Shown: positions 35,119 through 47,462, counted from the stretch's first letter. The stretch is 64,000 nucleotides of DNA from Dendrolimus kikuchii (GCA_019925095.2 CM034407.1:6161210-6225209), one strand, 5' to 3'. Notes: generated from the sequence alone by a model not told the origin. Made by a program: numbers and translations.

Positions 35119-35916
35119 GTAAAGTTATATATTAAAGTAGAATGTTTTATATTAAACATCAAAATTTGTAACGAATATTTTATTGAAAAATTATCACATA
35201 AGAAAAAAAACAAGGTTTATATTATTAGTATACTAAGATCTTTTTTTATTTTTTATTTATTAAGCTTGCCAACAACTGATACATTGGTATGCTTACATTA
35301 AATATACATATTAATGATCTTATACTAAATGTACAGTTCTAACATAACTTGCTTAATATAAGGAATATATTATACTTTAAAAAATCAGGGTAAAACGCTA
35401 GACTTAAATTTTATTAATTAATAGTGAGTGAATGTATTTTTTAAATTTGTATATAGTCATAGTGTATATATACTATTCATATTATTATATAACCGGCATA
35501 TACGAGGAATAGGCGAGTTGAAAACATTTAAAACAGTAACAAAAATATAATCCTTACACTAATTATACTTCAAAGATATTAAATTGTATGTATTCTTAAC
35601 ATTAAAACACGTGTTGTTATGCTCATACATTTGGTATGTGTAAAATGAGGATCAGAGCACAAAAGGGATAAAATAAAAACGGACCAAGTGCGCATGCGCA
35701 TCGATGACAGCAACGAACACCGGTCATATTCATATTCTACTTTTAAATACTTCAAAGGCGCTATTGAATGTGTATTTATGTTTCAACTCGGCCTTTTGGA
35801 ATGTACGGTAGAGCAGTTTTCTATGTATGTTACTCCACATTCACTTGTCTTGCTAGTAGCTAAAGTTGGACATAAATTCTGTGCAAGTAATGCTGATTCT
35901 GTATTATACACAAAAT

Positions 35917-36661
35917 CTACAATATTATAAAATTCTAAACATTAAATAATAAATAATCGGCAGACAAACACACCTATTGTATAATATCCCTAAATTAAGC
36001 AAGTTACGCTTGTGTTATGGGTAATATACAATGGACTACCCTGGGGCCGATCCCAGACACCCATACCATAGTAAATAACGGAGAAAATACATTTCCGAAA
36101 TTTACTATACCAGGAATCGAACACAGAACTTCTGGGTTGCAGTGAGCTACGCCGGCAAAGCCTTAGCCCGCTCAACCACAGAGGCCGTCAAATTATTAAT
36201 TAAATTAAATTAAAGCTATTAAAAAAAAAAACAACTGGAATAGACTATAAACGATGGAAACACGATGCATTATTTTTTTCTTGTCTGTTTGCTCGGGATT
36301 CACGTAAAAACTACTGGGCTTTCTGCGATTAAAATTTGCGCTACTTTTTGTCCCGGGAATCCTGAGGGAATTTACTGGAATGATTTAAAATGGCCAGATT
36401 ACAAAAAATCGAATTTCAATGTGATTTTTTAATAGCAAATTTAATATAATAAAATATGTGATTTTTTTATTCCGGAAATCCCAGAGGAATTTTCCCGGGA
36501 GCGATTTGAAGTCGTTCGGGAACATAAACATTAGTTTATTCGACACAGTTTCCACTAAAACGATTTCTTACATTCTTTTTTAAATGCTGCGGTATTTTGT
36601 GTCCCAGGAATCCTGCGGGAACTTCAAGTCAAGAGTAGACTAAGTCACGGGCATATCCTAG
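35917..36661 (+). mobile_element. Hel-2 interrupted by SINE-C
   Basis: Left part caatattataaaattctaaa (35920-) matches the start of the 29645 copy. After the SINE-C insertion it resumes with agctattaaaaaaaaaaaca, actggaatagactataaacg and runs to gtcacgggcatatcCTAG at 36661. Confidence 0.55.
35947..36189 (-). repeat. SINE-C, full length, nested in Hel-2
   Basis: Minus strand head gacggcctctgtggttgagc, B box ggttcgattcc slightly mutated, atttactatggtatgggtgt, tail gtgtgtttgtctgccgatta plus AT-rich run. Confidence 0.75.
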
Positions 36662-36669
36662 TATAAAAC

Positions 36670-39040
36670 TACAAAATAGCGGTAATGTATAAAGGCGAGC
36701 TTAATCCTAAGAAGAATTTTCTTCCAGCAAACCTATGAGTGGTAAAACAAGAGGTAGGATTGTATACACTAAATTTTGTTAGATTAACCAATTCAATAAA
36801 TTTGGTTGAAAGGCACAGAAGTGAAGAGACTCGGCGGTGTTCAATGACGTTGATTGATTCAACTCTTACGTTTATATGGATCACTTTAGTTGATTGATCC
36901 AAATTGAAAGACGGAAGTAAATGTACCGTCTAAAATCTGCTTAAAATAATGTAATGGATAACATGGTATAGACACGTGGAAGTAATCTATAATGCTTTAT
37001 TTTTATTTTCTTAATAGAATATTCGAGTCACATCAACTTAGCTAATTTTTATCATGTCACAAAAAGTGTAGCAAGTTGTGACGTAATATCTTAATCAGAG
37101 TCAAATAGCGCATTAATTACTTATCTTTTATATAAATTACAGAGATTAAATTTTGTTTTTAACAGGATAGTTTATAAGTAAGACCATATAGTGTTATTTT
37201 CGCGCTCGCTCTTATATAAGAAAATAATTTTATGATTCATTGTAACACATGTCATTTGCCCGTTTAACATGCACTTCGCCGATTCAAGTCAATTGATAGT
37301 GCGTTTTAGTTACTTGTAGAAAGTGTGATGTTTTCTTTACATGAAACTACAGAAAAGTTGCCAAAACATCAGATCAAAACAAAAAATTAAATTACAAACG
37401 CGCTTAGAACTGTTAAAACGTGGTGTTAATTGAAGCAATTAAGATTGAAAGAACATATGATGCCAATTAAAAATAATCGTTCATAATCAACCCAGTTTGA
37501 AATATTCTTGTTAATGTCTGATGCAAAGGCGGTAATTTCGGTTAAATAATAAATCGTCACAGCCCAAAGCGATTGCACAAATTCCTATGAAATGTAAGAA
37601 CTCGATGACAATTAATAAATCTCATATTCTGATGGAAATCGGATTAAAAAATGTCCATAACATGTATTATAATCAAATATTTAAATTTGGTCGCATAGAA
37701 ACTATAGGCTTGTGTATACAGGCTGAGTTTTTCTTTCAAGTAATTAAGTAGTAGTGAATATATATATTCAATGTTACATAATAGAACATTATTTAATTTA
37801 TTTAGTTTTATGGCTTGGCAGTTAGGCTTTTAAGCCAGATCTTAGATTACAATATAGTTTCTTCATTTTCTTAAGTCTATGTATAACTCAGCTTATTTGA
37901 CTATACACTTCACATTTCTCACAAAAACACATAATTACTACTCAAAAACTATCAATATCCTAGAACTACTGCTCATTTTAGAGTAATTTTACACATTTTT
38001 AGGAAATAAAACTGCACAGATATTTCAGTTCCCACCAAAAACTTAATAAAACATTTAAAAAAATTGAAAAATAGGGTATATAACAGTCATATCTATTGAG
38101 AAATCTTTATCATCTTACAAAACATCGCGATCTCATACATTCTATACCAGTATACAAAGATATGGCGTCATAATGTTGTGTAAGCAAAAGGAGTCGAATA
38201 ACACATTAATTTATTATTTAAACAGTGATAAAAAACATTTCTATAGTGATTTTTTTTAATATACTTTTCACTTTAAAATACAATATAAATTTCAAAATAA
38301 ATTACAAATTAAGGTATATTAAAAATTGGAACTAAATAAAAAGGAGTATAATTATAGATAAAATATTGGTCCCAAACCACTGTCATTTATAAGGAACGTT
38401 CCCAAAAAGGTGACGGTTTTACCACGTCGTATAACAATGCTTAACCTTTGAGCGAAATATACGCCAGCCGTTTGTTCGCTATTAGTGTGATTTTTTAAAA
38501 GTAATATGCATGACAGGAAAGTATTAAAAAGCCTGTTTTATTTATTATATGTAAATAATATTGAAAATCTATCTAATTCTCTGTGGTACTATCTAATCAT
38601 ATAAGATTTAGAATATTTTCAACATTATTTTTTAATGAGCGATTGTCATTCCTAGCGTTATTTTTCCATAATCACTAAAATGTGATTTTCGGCTAGAAAT
38701 ATTTTTCTTTTCAAAAACTTTATAATTCAGGTTTTAGCAAAGCTCTACTCAGCGGTCCTGTCAGCACTTTCATTCTTCCTATAGTTTCGGGATTAATCCT
38801 AAATTCACAATTTAAAACAATCAACCTGTATATCGGAAGATACTGCACACACTGTGTAAGTCTATTCTTATGACAAATATTCAGACATGAATGATTTATA
38901 ATTCTAGTATGTTAATGGACTTAATCAATTCACACTAGATACACTGTGCGTATACGATGAAAAATGTTGGCAATGCCTTGCATATTATCTAGATGTATCG
39001 CTTCTAAGTGGAACTTGAGAATGGTCATTTATTATGAACT
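36670..39040. other. 2.4 kb AT-rich, no gene or clear repeat
   Basis: No coding frame beyond about 80 codons and no match to the window's repeat families. It is the longest stretch without recognisable repeats. Confidence 0.5.
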
Positions 39041-39049
39041 ATTTCATTA

Positions 39050-39145
39050 GCTGAGTTGCTATGGCACTAGCGTCTTATTCTAGTGACGTGGGTTAAATCT
39101 CAGTTGCGTTCGTCATTATTATAACTATAATATTATTATTTTTTC
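39050..39145 (+). repeat. SINE-D-like tRNA-derived fragment
   Basis: tagctgagttgctatggcac resembles an A-box region, gtgggttaaatctcagt a decayed B box, and an ATT-rich tail follows. Confidence 0.35.
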
Positions 39146-39284
39146 CTTTTATTGTGTCTGTCTTACTGAGTATGCACTGTTTGCTACAACTCCATTAATT
39201 CTCCGAAAAGTGATTGTGTAACAAACACATATCTGTATAAAATTTATTAAAAAAAAAAAGTTTGATTTAATCAATTTTTAGCTA

Positions 39285-39460
39285 GACGTGTTGCTGGGCA
39301 GTTTCTTGCCGCTTCTTCTCCTTAACAGCAATAACACGTTGCGAAACGGTGTACATAGACTAGGAAGTAAAATTAAATTTAAACTTAATGTGTATTGGCC
39401 TTCAAAAAGTGTTCTCCAGTGGAACTTATTTTGAATAAAAACTTTTGAATTTTGTTCAGA
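39285..39460 (+). repeat. LINE 3'UTR fragment
   Basis: gtgttgctgggcagtttctt, gccgcttcttctcc and cacgttgcgaaacgg are shared with the poly(A) insert at 6451-6515. The end attttgaataaaaacttttg looks like a LINE 3' end. Confidence 0.5.
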
Positions 39461-39529
39461 ACGTCTGCTTCGTTCTCTACTTCCGCAATCCGCATTCCTC
39501 CTTTTTCTTCTCCATTTCGCGCGGTCTTT

Positions 39530-39725
39530 TTTATTGCTGTCGCCTATAAACATTGGCAACACTAAAAGTGCCACCAATGTGCTGCCAGACTCGTAGATGG
39601 GATAGAATCTGGCCACTAATGCCGGAACACAGCTCATGGTTGATATGGCGGCATGGTCTAAACCAGGGGTGGTAGCCATCCAGACGGGCAATTGCCCTAT
39701 ACCAATTGGCAGCACCTCGTTTTAG
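39530..39725 (-). repeat. SINE-B, 5'-truncated
   Basis: gtcgcctataaacattggca, gccactaatgccggaacaca, ctaaaccaggggtggtagcc and ccatccagacgggcaat match SINE-B on the complement. Confidence 0.65.
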
Positions 39726-40009
39726 ACATCTCTTATTGTGACATGCGTTGTAAAGGTACAACGCATATCATTCTTCATGATATTGAAGCATCATTTCTTG
39801 AGTCTACCCCCTTCCAGTACCTGGTGTAGGGGGCATCTTTATACATTAATTCGCCACACAATTCTGTAGTTCCTAACGCGGTCCTTCTACGTGATTTCAC
39901 TCATCTATAGCATCATATTCATATCCGTGACATATAACTAGCACAGATTTTCTACTTGTGCCGTTCATAACAATCAAACTCTGTAATTACGTATCGTGAG
40001 GACACTAAC

Positions 40010-40250
40010 AGCGTGGTTAGTCCTCAAGCGGACTATGGAGCGAACTATGTAGGTCTCTTATGGATTGAATCAGAAATGAGGATATCCGCAAGAAATTTAA
40101 AGAGTCAGTTGGAGTAGAAACTTTATCTCAGTAAATGTAGAGCAGGAGGGGTGCCCACCCTCTAGTCTGATGATCTCCGCAAATTCGCCTACATATATAA
40201 CACGGATTTAAGCAGGCCTTCGTCCAGCAGTAGACTGCGATTGACTGACG
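40010..40250 (+). pseudogene. RTE-4 type LINE C-terminal remnant
   Basis: Translates to VLKRTMERTM, then a broken stretch, IRNEDIRKKFKESVGVETLS, and further on a nucleotide ending ggccttcgtccagcagtaga, ctgcgattgactgacga shared with the 54.9 kb copy. Stops and deletions make it dead. Confidence 0.5.
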
Positions 40251-40259
40251 ACAATATCA

Positions 40260-41230
40260 CTGTATATTGAGGCTGATTTCAAACCATATGGCGAATAATC
40301 TTTTATTTAATATTCAAAGCTATCTTCTGCGTATTCTTGGTGCTGTAAAATACAATGAATAGAGAAAGATGCGCCGAGCTATGCGCATAATTTGTTAATG
40401 TTACAAAATTTCCGTCCTAGACCATGAAAATTGACACAATCCTACGCTTTCCATAAGATTTATACACCGTTGAGGCGGAGCGTAATGTGAGATACGGCTG
40501 ACTGTAGATATATCATAATCAAGGCAGCATCCACTGGCGATATTTCACCCGGAGCGGCGCACGGTAGCACCGATCGTACCATTATATTACCAGACTGCTC
40601 GTTTTCAACTCCACAAATGGGTTTTTGTTGTAATATATTCTATTTCTACGTCGAATGTAATCACTTGTTGATCATTTGCATTCAATAATAGAATATTCCA
40701 TAGATTCAATTCAACGGTCAACGGCAGCGATCCTCTTCTTAATGGCTTCCGTTTAGGGTTGCCATGCATTAGAATATTACGAACTAGTAATAATATATAT
40801 TCATTATATTCGGCATGTGGAGATAATCCTGACTCGTTTAGAATTTGTATAATTTACATAAAAAGAAGGAAAAATTATGTTTATCTGTTAATAATCAAAA
40901 GAATAATAGTACAATCTTATTTATGTATCGTAAATTACCTATGTTTATCATCTTTTCTCTTATACGATGATCTCAATTCGATCGACGTAAGTATAAAGAA
41001 AATATTAGTTACTAAAAAATTGTCATAGCCACCAATCAATTCAATATAAATCACAAAACCAAAATTAGTTTTTATTATTCTCCCTGTCCTTTAATAATTA
41101 TGCCTATTAAGTAATTAAAATATATAAGTATATTGTATAATTTTGTTTGTATGTGTTTAATTTATTAAGTAAATTAAGTATGTCTATTTGTTAAGTCCTA
41201 TCTAATACTAACCACCTTCACCGCCATATT
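40260..41230. other. No gene; moderately complex patch at 40290-40620
   Basis: 40290-40620 is less AT-rich and non-repetitive in this window (e.g. ggcggagcgtaatgtgagat). It has no long frame. It could be conserved noncoding DNA or an old unrecognised element. Confidence 0.3.
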
Positions 41231-41235
41231 AGTAT

Positions 41236-41302
41236 AGATTATTCTTCAAATTAGGTTGCCTGAAACAATTTGCTCTAAACGATAAGGCCATCCATTGTTT
41301 TT
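41236..41302 (-). repeat. F8 fragment
   Basis: ttaggttgcctgaaacaatt, then ctaaacgataaggccatcca and ttgtt is the complement of the F8 core. Confidence 0.5.
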
Positions 41303-41950
41303 ACCAAGACAGTATTATCAATATGCATTTTTGTAATTATTGATTAGGTGAGTAATAATGTATCTATTTATTATTCAATAACAAGAAATCAAGTTTTTAA
41401 ACATCGAAATTACTTCAAAAAATATATCCATATAGAGTCAAAAAAAGCCAGTTGAAACTAAAACAAATTCCATGAAGTCTTATACAATGTATGCACATAT
41501 TTTATGAAGGAACTTAGAATTATTTCCGTAATTATATTTTATTGAGCTGGTAACCCTACTTCCGATGGCAATATAAGACTCCATTACAAAACAGCTAGAC
41601 TGGTTGTCTCAACATTAATTACTGCCGATATCTGAACGTAAAAACTTGTATCTATTACGTATAACAAAATTAGTGCGACCACAAAACTCTTATCTAACGC
41701 ATCTCTTTGGAAAAATCCGTTCGAATGGTCAAACCATTATTCAATTTATTGTTAATTACGATAATATCAGAATCTTTTAATTTAGAGTTGTATGAAATTT
41801 ATATTACTACTAGTTTTTATGCCTTAAGGCGGTAGTTCTACGGTGGTTAAGTCAACATTCAGACTACACTCATTTTGTGTAATATTTAATGCTTTGAAAC
41901 TATTCGACGATATTGGTTTAATTATTACTTATTACCTTGCCTAGTATATA

Positions 41951-42676
41951 GTCTCCGGCACGATTTTTGAGCGACTTATGGGAGCTGCATACGCTACTGG
42001 CTAGCGCATTTTTTTTTTGGAGCTGGACCCAGCTGAATAGCCGCAGATGGCTGTTTCAGCGATACCGGACTTTGGGGGCTTCCCGACTCCGTGGGAGCGG
42101 AGGCGTTCAGCCCGGAAGCAGCACGCTCGAGGAGGCACCTCCTGTGAGGTTCGACCTTGAGATTGACTCTATATTGAGAATTAGCCGTTAAAGGCTGAAA
42201 GAGCTAAGCCAACAGGCTGAAGTCATTATTTGGGGACCAATTATCGACTCCACCGGCGGAGCCGATCTTAGTCTATCACTGGCTAGCGCAACCCGGGAGC
42301 GCACATATTAATAGTTGCTCTATCGTGCTCGCACATCATCCCTTTCCGCTCACACACTGTGCTATATATTGTACTAGCTGTACGACTTGTTAATATTTAT
42401 ACTTAAGGTTACCGTTTCCAAATTAAATTAGTTCACTTCAGTTCACATCAGTACTCGACAGTAAATACTTTTTGCCATCTGAAGTATCATTTAAGCTCTA
42501 CCTCTCGCTGCTACAGGCTACTTGGATTACGTACAGTGACAGTACGATTTTTTTCCGGAGTTTGAGGTATTATAGTAAAAGGGCAAAACATATCTTTACC
42601 TTATAACTTCGGCTAGGTTTAGTGCGTGAACCGATCCCTACTATTCCTCCATCCGCTCAAGCATCGTGCCGGAAAC
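41951..42676. mobile_element. 726-bp inverted-repeat element of unknown class
   Basis: The left end GTCTCCGGCACGATTTTTGA matches the complement of the right end GTTTCCGGCACGATGCTTGA, continuing with GCG. TATA lies on both sides (41947-41950 and 42677-42680), a possible 4-bp duplication, though the flanks are palindromic. The interior has a GC-rich left half with a 74-codon frame at 41967-42191 starting inside the terminal repeat, so probably not coding. Confidence 0.6.
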
Positions 42677-43017
42677 TATACTAAGAAGCAGTGATCCCGC
42701 TTCGATTCTCAGCAGCGTAAATATATATAAATCTAAATGAACTTTACTATATTTACATTGACATATGAGTGGCTGAATAAATCCTAGAATTTTACAAATA
42801 CTATTGAGAATCTAGTGATGTGTTTCCAATCATGAAGTTTATACATATAAACTTTATAATTTTACAAATATTATAATAATACTATTTTTATGTACTTTTT
42901 TTTCAAGACTACTAACCTATAGTTTAAAGTGTTCCATATTAAAGGCATTTTTGGATAACTTTGAATTCACCAAAAAGCAATAAATATAAGCCAGTACATT
43001 TGAAATTTTTCAGTGTC

Positions 43018-43209
43018 ACATTTTTTTACTAGCAGAAGGTGATGTCAGGAGCCTTAAGAACAGACGAGCGTGCATGACAAGAGTTATGAATGTCAAAGAA
43101 GCAAGTGAGGTGTGCAAGAATAAGCCTAAATGGCGCTCTGTTGTTCGTGCCTACCCCGGAAGGGAACTGGCGTGAAGTTATGTATGTATGTATGTATGTA
43201 CATTTTTTT
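43018..43209 (+). mobile_element. RTE-1, 172-bp 5'-truncated insertion with exact duplication
   Basis: 43028-43199 matches the end of the 59081-60013 copy (EGDVRSLKNRRACMTRVMNV, KEASEVCKNKPKW...), followed by (TATG)n. A 10-bp duplication ACATTTTTTT lies at 43018-43027 and 43200-43209. Confidence 0.8.
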
Positions 43210-43267
43210 TATGTAGACTCAAAACATTAAGTTACTCTCAGAGTTTTTTTTATTTATGTAGGTTAGA

Positions 43268-43590
43268 CTAGCTATCTCGGCAGACATTGTCCTGCCCTGA
43301 AAAATAAAATCTAAAACCCGATTCCAGTTCCACCTACCGAGTCTAATTGTGAATCTATACCACCCCAGGCCCACCCACTCAAACACACATAAAATTTCAT
43401 CAAAATCATAGAACTCACCTCCAGCGCCAAGTATTTTGTTTAGATTGATAAGTTACATTATTGATGTTTTAGCAGGTATCCGTAATTTTTATATAGCTTA
43501 TATTAATCAGGGATAATGTAGCATTTGAATGGTGACAGATTTTTTGAAATCGGTCCAATAGTTTTTCAGTTATTTTATTACAAATATACA
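43268..43590 (+). repeat. NA-2 repeat
   Basis: Starts actagctatctcggcagaca, includes cgattccagttccacctacc, ccactcaaacacacataaaa, tttcatcaaaatcatag, and a later 'aaatcggtccaatagttttt'. Shares ends with 48930, 53304 and 57895 copies. Confidence 0.55.
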
Positions 43591-43609
43591 AATCTTAATA
43601 TAACATAAT

Positions 43610-44075
43610 ATCACGCCTGTTTCCCATGAGCGTAGGCAGAGACTATGAATCTCCACTTGCGACGATCCTGACAAACAACTTTCGCTTCACCTACTTTCAT
43701 ACATGTACGTTTATTTGAAATGCTTTTTACCTGACCTCTCTTTAACACTTCTGATATTTGGTCACGGTGTGTTCGTCTTGGTTTACCGGCAACAACTCAA
43801 CCATTCACAATACTGTCATACACCTGTTTTGTTATTCTCCATGTCCAAACTACCTTAACATACCTTTTTCAACTCTTGTTATTACATCTTCTTTCAATCC
43901 ACAACGTTCCCTTATCACACTGTGTCTTATCATATCATTCAAGCTAACCGCACATATACTTCTCAAAGCTCTCATTTCAACTGCGTTTATCCTACTTTCA
44001 TGCTTCTTCTGCCATACCCAACTTTCACTGCCATATATCAGGGTTGGCACCAACACACCTTTATAGACAGCCAAG
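43610..44075 (-). pseudogene. RTE-2 LINE C-terminal fragment
   Basis: The minus-strand frame (44074-43850) encodes VYKGVLVPTLIYGSESWVWQ, then HESRINAVEMRALRSICAVS, then EDVITRVEKGMLR. It continues in other frames to the ending near 43612 (caggcgtgatattatg). Closely parallels RTE-1 at 59081-60013 but is a separate subfamily, also found at 51541. The GSESW/MRALR region is the conserved C-terminal part downstream of the RT domain. Confidence 0.7.
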
Positions 44076-44084
44076 CGAAGACAG

Positions 44085-44640
44085 ACAAATCTTTCCTCTT
44101 TATAACATTAGTATAGATTTACAAAAATTAAAGTGATCGCTTTATATTATATTCAGTGACATACAATTTCACTGTTTAGACGTTCTTATATTTCGTCGAA
44201 TACCGTGTGAGCGGTTCTAATATGTCAATAGGAATATTAAATTCGAAATTAACATCCACCGTCTACGTAACGGAAGTGACGTTTTGATGTATTTAAAATT
44301 ACTACTATTAAAGATTCTATGCAACAAACTAAATGTATTTATGAGGCTTCAGTTGCTCAACTGAACCTATATAATTGATATTTTTTGACTTATTACTTTG
44401 CTAACAGCTCCTATTCCACGTACATTCAATCTTACATATTTAATCTATACTAATATTACAAAGAGGAATGATTTGTATTTCTGTAGGTTTGTAAGGAATA
44501 AACTCAAAAACTACTGAACCGATTTCAAAAATTGTTTCACGATTAGAATGCTACATTATTCTTGAGTAACATGAGCTATATTTATTACTAGAAAAAAATA
44601 TGGATCCCTTGAAAAATTTCAATAATGTAAAAAATAAACA
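44085..44640. repeat. Inverted pair of 'ctatactaatatta' repeat starts
   Basis: 44085-44120 (aaatctttcctctttataac, attagtatagatt) is the near-complement of 44448-44483 (aatctatactaatattacaa, agaggaatgattt). The right copy continues to about 44640 with ctcaaaaactactgaaccga, typical of a non-autonomous lepidopteran element. The pair could be the ends of one element or two independent opposing insertions. Confidence 0.4.
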
Positions 44641-44739
44641 CATAAATAACTCTTTTTTTTGTATATCAAAGCATAAACAAACAGAAGAAACAAAAACAGG
44701 CACCCTGGATGCATTTTATTACTGAAGCACAGCTGTCCC

Positions 44740-45003
44740 AGCTGTGGTCGCCTATGGACATTAGCAATACCAGAGGTGCTGCCAATGTGCTGCCGGCCTC
44801 AAAAGAGAAACTGGAACCTAGTCACTGATGTCGGAACACAACTCAAAGTTGTTATTTGTTATGGCAGCATACTCTAGACCAGGGGTGGTAACCATCCAGT
44901 CCGGCAAATGTTCTACCACCTGGCTGTGGGTTGTTTTGTCGCCTCTTACGATAGGCCATCCGGTCGTAATCTAATTAGAATTCTTTTTCCGTTGCTGCAC
45001 GGA
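44740..45003 (-). repeat. SINE-B, nearly full length
   Basis: ggtcgcctatggacattagc, cactgatgtcggaacacaac, tctagaccaggggtggtaac, ctggctgtgggttgttttgt and ttccgttgctgcacgga, all on the complement. It contains a small duplication at gttatttgttatggcagc. Confidence 0.7.
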
Positions 45004-45126
45004 GATAGGCCTAAGGCGGTCGCTTTCGTAGGTAACATTATGAATATAACAAATCTCAAAATACACCTACAAATATCTAGATACCGTGAAATTCGACATA
45101 AGCTTCATACATCTTTCACAAAATTA

Positions 45127-45175
45127 AACCGATGGTAGGGCACGTGAATGAATAGTAATATATAGGAATCGGACA
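45127..45175. mobile_element. MITE-1 half copy
   Basis: aaccgatggtagggcacgtg, aatgaatagtaatatatagg and aatcggaca correspond to the right half of MITE-1. The left half is missing. Confidence 0.5.
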
Positions 45176-45634
45176 CCCTGACCCCCCCCCCCCTCAAAAA
45201 TGTATTTTTTATTATTAAATAATACTTATATAATTAGGTATTCAAATATACATACTACTTATATAAAGATACATATTAGTACAGACTTCTAACAAACATA
45301 TAAAATATTTAAAAAAACAATTACACAAATTTAAATTTAATGGCCAATTATCTAATCCTGAGTGTGACAGTAAAACAGTGACTTGAGCCGTGGCATGCGT
45401 AATTTTATTACCTAATGCAATGATTGCGTGAACATTTTTTTATGGCTATGGCATGCCATGAACGCGCGTCAAATTCGACGAATGTGCAACACACATTTTC
45501 ATTTCATTAGTTTCATCTCATCACGCAATTGATTTTCACTTATATTGGAAACTTCGTTTGCGTTGCCATAACGACGACGTATTTGTTAGTGGAAAAAACA
45601 ACAAAAAAACGCGAACCCATAGCTATTTCATAAT

Positions 45635-45762
45635 AATAAATCAGCAGACAAACGCACAGTATACAACCCCAAGCTAAGCAAGTTATGATTGTGTTATAGG
45701 TAATACACAACGGACCACTCTGGGCCGATCCCAGACACCCAGACCATAGTAAATAATGGAAA
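45635..45762 (-). repeat. SINE-C, 5'-truncated
   Basis: aaatcagcagacaaacgcac, aagctaagcaagttatgatt, gccgatcccagacacccaga and ccatagtaaataatgga; the tRNA head is absent. Confidence 0.65.
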
Positions 45763-46061
45763 GTTCATTTAAAGTTACTTTTACTTTACTGCAATTAATT
45801 ACGTATTAGTTAAACATGATAACTCGTACGATCAAATCTCATATTTATTTAAATTAATTTCTAATTAATAATGTGAGGTAGGAGGTACATGCCCTAGAAA
45901 TATATTATTTTAATCTGAGAAATTTAATCGTAAATTTTATTACTGAACGTAATCAGTGACGTATATTTTTAATTAAATCAATAAATCTAATCAGATTGTC
46001 GTAATACATTGATTTGTCGTTGAAACATAGTGTAGTGTTGATCAGTGGTAAATAAATAAAA

Positions 46062-46261
46062 TAAATAAATAAATAATCGGCTGACAAACACACCTATTCT
46101 ATATCCCCAAATTAAGCAAGTTACGCTTGTGTTATGGGTAATATACAACAGACTACTCTGGGGCCGATCCCAGACACCCAGACCATAGTAAATAACGGAG
46201 AATATACGTTTCCGAAATTTACTATACCAGGAATCGAACCCAGAGCCTCTGCGTTGCAATG
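46062..46261 (-). repeat. SINE-C, head-truncated
   Basis: An (AATA)n tail, tcggctgacaaacacaccta, ccccaaattaagcaagttac, ctataccaggaatcgaaccc (B box complement) and agagcctctgcgttgcaatg. It stops abruptly before the A-box half. Confidence 0.7.
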
Positions 46262-46339
46262 TTCAGTATATAATATAGTATATCATTGAGTGACTTATAA
46301 GTAACTGATAAATTCATATTGCAAAGCCTTTTACAAAGA

Positions 46340-46560
46340 GCTATCAGGTGATCAGAGGGCTGGTACCAACCTCGGACAACGGATCAGTACGGCAATTCAG
46401 AGTGGAAACGTAACCAGTCTTCTGAGCACCTTACCCTTAGAATTCGGTAATCTTAGCTCAGTATTCTACGTATAGTTGAGGGATTATAGATAGAAAACAA
46501 TATAAATAAATTAAGTTTTCTTTGTTGTATTAATTTATGATATCTAAATTTAATAAATAT
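46340..46560 (+). pseudogene. LINE-X ORF2 C-terminus, best ending
   Basis: The frame reads GDQRAGTNLGQRISTAIQSG, NVTSLLSTLPLEFGNLSSVF, YV and stop at about 46475. It shows the natural end of the LINE-X polyprotein and aligns with the copies at 4835, 12417 and 61020. The 3'UTR follows (gagggattatagatagaaaa). Confidence 0.65.
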
Positions 46561-47462
46561 TGTACATTTAAACAAACTATTATGTGTAATTGTGTAATGA
46601 AGTGATGATGATGCCTGAATTATAGAACAACGCTTAAGCGCAACTCGACAAATTAGATAATTTGTCCAATTAAAAATTACTACATAAAACCATATAATAT
46701 TTTAATTATTACATTGTTCCATTAGATGAACTTGAGACACTGTGTTCTCTATTTTTAGCATATTACTAACTATAATAGATAATACGAGTAAGTACATAAA
46801 CCAATATCTATTAAGAAGCGTATAAATATATTCAATCCAAACTACATTTCACAACGAGTGAAAACAATCGTAGTAAAGATAATTAAGTTGAAAAAGAAGA
46901 GAAACATTATTTAAACTAAATATAGTCGCGGAATGAAAACGTTCGTCACCTTAAAGTCGACTTTTACCTGCGTGAGTACAATAAACAGTACTACCAACAT
47001 TTTAATAAATGTTACGTTTATAAAATTTAGAAACGTTAAAAAAGAAAATTGCAATATTGAGAATGACACTGAGATTAACAATAAGAAATAAAGAGGATAT
47101 ATTCACTAAGCTTATCATAAATATAAAACCAATATCTATAAACAATAATCTTAGACTAGATAGAAAGTCAAACAACTGATCTAAGTAATTTTAAACTTTA
47201 TTGCCAAACAGTTAAACATAATTTTCTATAAAACAGTCTGTTCTGTGACTTAGTTTGAAAAGGTAACGCGTGCTCGCGGTGTGATAAATGAATCAATTTG
47301 AAAACTGGCGAACCTTTTCATACCACTACTGCACATATCTATATTTAAGTAAATTTAAATATGTGAAGGAGGTCTGAAAGATTTTCCGACAACGACAAGA
47401 TCTTCTGTTGTATATTTATGATTGCGATAAAGAAAAATCATTCATACATTGTCATTTCTCCT

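Noticed and set aside
35688..35930. 80-codon frame beginning MRMRIDDSNEHRS
   Set aside because: Composition is AT-rich beyond the first codons, no homology recognised, and it runs into a Helitron fragment.
41967..42191. 74-codon frame starting in the terminal repeat of the 726-bp element as a transposase
   Set aside because: Too short, no catalytic motif, and its start lies in the inverted repeat.
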